Assembly: GCA_021555075.1 (NCBI GenBank)
Contig: JAKGBX010000001.1
Location: 1,798,001-1,862,000, forward strand
Reading direction: 5' to 3'
Length of the DNA: 64,000 bases
DNA from: Rhodobacteraceae bacterium LMO-JJ12
GTDB lineage: Bacteria; Pseudomonadota; Alphaproteobacteria; Rhodobacterales; Rhodobacteraceae
Position numbers and translations under genes: made by a program. Positions 63,264 to 64,000 of this stretch are shown here, one piece after another. Below the pieces are notes generated by a model. That model made no database searches. It saw only the letters and a program-made list of their open reading frames with translations, and was not told where the DNA came from. Each line of letters starts with the position of its first letter. Position 1 is the first letter of the stretch.

Positions 63264-64000
63264 ATGCTGGCATTGATCGCAGGGCGGGGTCAATTGCCCG
63301 CCAAGGTGATGGCAGGCCAGGCTGAGCGCCCGCTTGTCTGTGCGCTGGAAGGTTCGCTTCCCGATACGGTGACGCCCGATCTGGTGTTTCGGTTGGAAAC
63401 GTTTGGCAGTTTTCTTTTGGAACTGGGCAAGCGGGGGGTAGCCGAGATTTGCCTGTGCGGTGCCATTGATCGCCCGGTAATTGACCCGGCCAAGCTGGAC
63501 GCGGAAACGCGGCCTTTGGTGCCATTGTTCATGGAGGCGTTGTCAAAGGGCGACGACGGAGCGCTGCGCATTGTGATGCAGATTTTTGAGCAGACCGGGT
63601 TTCGTATCCGCGCGGCGCACGAACTGGCGCCCAGAGTGTTGAGCGAAGTTGGCGTGATGACTGCGCGCCAGCCGCGCGCCGTGCATGAGGCGGATTCGCG
63701 GGTCGGGATCGAAGTTCTGATGGAGATGGGCGCGGCGGATCTGGGGCAGGCCTGTGTGATCCGCAAGGGCAAGGTATTGGTGCGTGAAGATGATGCCGGG
63801 ACCGATGCGATGCTGGCACGTCTGGCGTTGGATTATCCGATGCGCCCCAAGGGGACGGCGGCGGAGTGGCTTTATGATGATGCGGGCGGCCTGAGCGATG
63901 TTGCGCGAGACTGGTTGAGCGTGTTGCAGGACGAAAATCTTGATGCGCCGGGTGTGGGCGGGGTGCTTTATAAAGCGCCAAAGCCCGGGCAGGACCGGCG
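63264..64000 (+). CDS. lpxI: UDP-2,3-diacylglucosamine pyrophosphatase LpxI (3' end outside window)
   Basis: This alphaproteobacterial alternative to LpxH makes lipid X from UDP-2,3-diacylglucosamine. The open frame starts at ATG 63264, 2 nt after the lpxA stop, and runs off the right edge with 245 residues visible. MLALIAGRGQLPAKV, EICLCGAIDRP and the C-terminal VGGVLYKAPKPGQDRR match the LpxI (DUF1009) family. The segment from about 195 to 230 (FxEWLYDDAGG-like, with LSDVARDWLSVLQDENLDAP) looks like an insertion ahead of the conserved KAPKPGQD block. It is partial, so the catalytic C-terminus cannot be checked. Confidence 0.88.
   Translation, partial: MLALIAGRGQLPAKVMAGQAERPLVCALEGSLPDTVTPDLVFRLETFGSFLLELGKRGVAEICLCGAIDRPVIDPAKLDAETRPLVPLFMEALSKGDDGALRIVMQIFEQTGFRIRAAHELAPRVLSEVGVMTARQPRAVHEADSRVGIEVLMEMGAADLGQACVIRKGKVLVREDDAGTDAMLARLALDYPMRPKGTAAEWLYDDAGGLSDVARDWLSVLQDENLDAPGVGGVLYKAPKPGQDR

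Noticed and set aside
1-64000. CRISPR array, rRNA operon or intact prophage
   Set aside because: No spaced identical repeats, no rRNA sequence and no phage structural genes were seen. The regular repeats at 9.3-10.7 kb and 37.4-37.9 kb are coding.

Overview
The window comes from an alphaproteobacterium, most likely a marine member of the Roseobacter group (Rhodobacteraceae). The evidence is the high-GC coding style, the gene order pyrH-frr-uppS-cdsA-dxr-rseP-bamA-skp-fabZ-lpxA-lpxI, the zwf-pgl-pgi operon, two large dimethylglycine/sarcosine dehydrogenase-like flavoproteins, and a large RTX protein with a C-terminal Hint domain. These family assignments come from reading motifs, not from searches.

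Layout. 0.2-2.7 kb: dsbB and a YqaA-type membrane protein on the minus strand, then an FAD monooxygenase. 2.8-7.5 kb: a decayed LprI-like gene, then tRNA-Leu(CAA), followed by a small island-like block. That block holds the C-terminal remnant of a tyrosine integrase, a pentaheme c-type cytochrome, an acetate kinase-PduL phosphotransacylase fusion, and a 57-bp imperfect copy of the tRNA 3' half. 8.3-12.1 kb: the RTX/Hint protein, a strong terminator and a small protein of unknown function. 12.2-16.2 kb: a MocA-like nucleotidyltransferase and a TPP-riboswitch-controlled ykoF-thiX-thiZ-thiY pyrimidine/thiamine uptake operon. 16.3-22.7 kb: two DMGDH-like flavoproteins flanking a DUF2254 membrane protein. 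22.9-28.8 kb: aroK-aroB, a small membrane protein, a large exported protein of unknown function, xerD and a CorC/HlyC-type protein. 28.9-37 kb: tyrS, anmK, a radical SAM protein, zwf-pgl-pgi (entry to the Entner-Doudoroff and pentose phosphate routes) and exonuclease III.

37.2-39.9 kb: the most unusual cassette. A structured 5' leader precedes a protein built from 21-residue repeats with a GxxVExFSSGAAP core. An unrecognised 357-residue protein and a DMT-family transporter follow, the last two overlapping by 1 nt. The repeat gene has an apparent one-base frameshift in its seventh repeat. 39.9-43.4 kb: an ErpA-like A-type Fe-S carrier, dgt, ssb, a lytic transglycosylase and a VOC-fold enzyme. 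43.5-51.5 kb: a complete peptide-type ABC importer operon (binding protein, two permeases, one of them enlarged, and a fused double ATPase) with an AraC-type regulator upstream. 51.6-64 kb: miaA, then the pyrH to lpxI run that links nucleotide metabolism, ribosome recycling, isoprenoid and phospholipid synthesis, regulated intramembrane proteolysis, outer membrane assembly and lipid A synthesis. The lpxI gene runs off the right edge.

CDS starts were chosen from ribosome-binding-site-like sequence, overlap with the upstream stop codon, and where family similarity begins. Several differ from the longest possible open frame, as stated in the entries.
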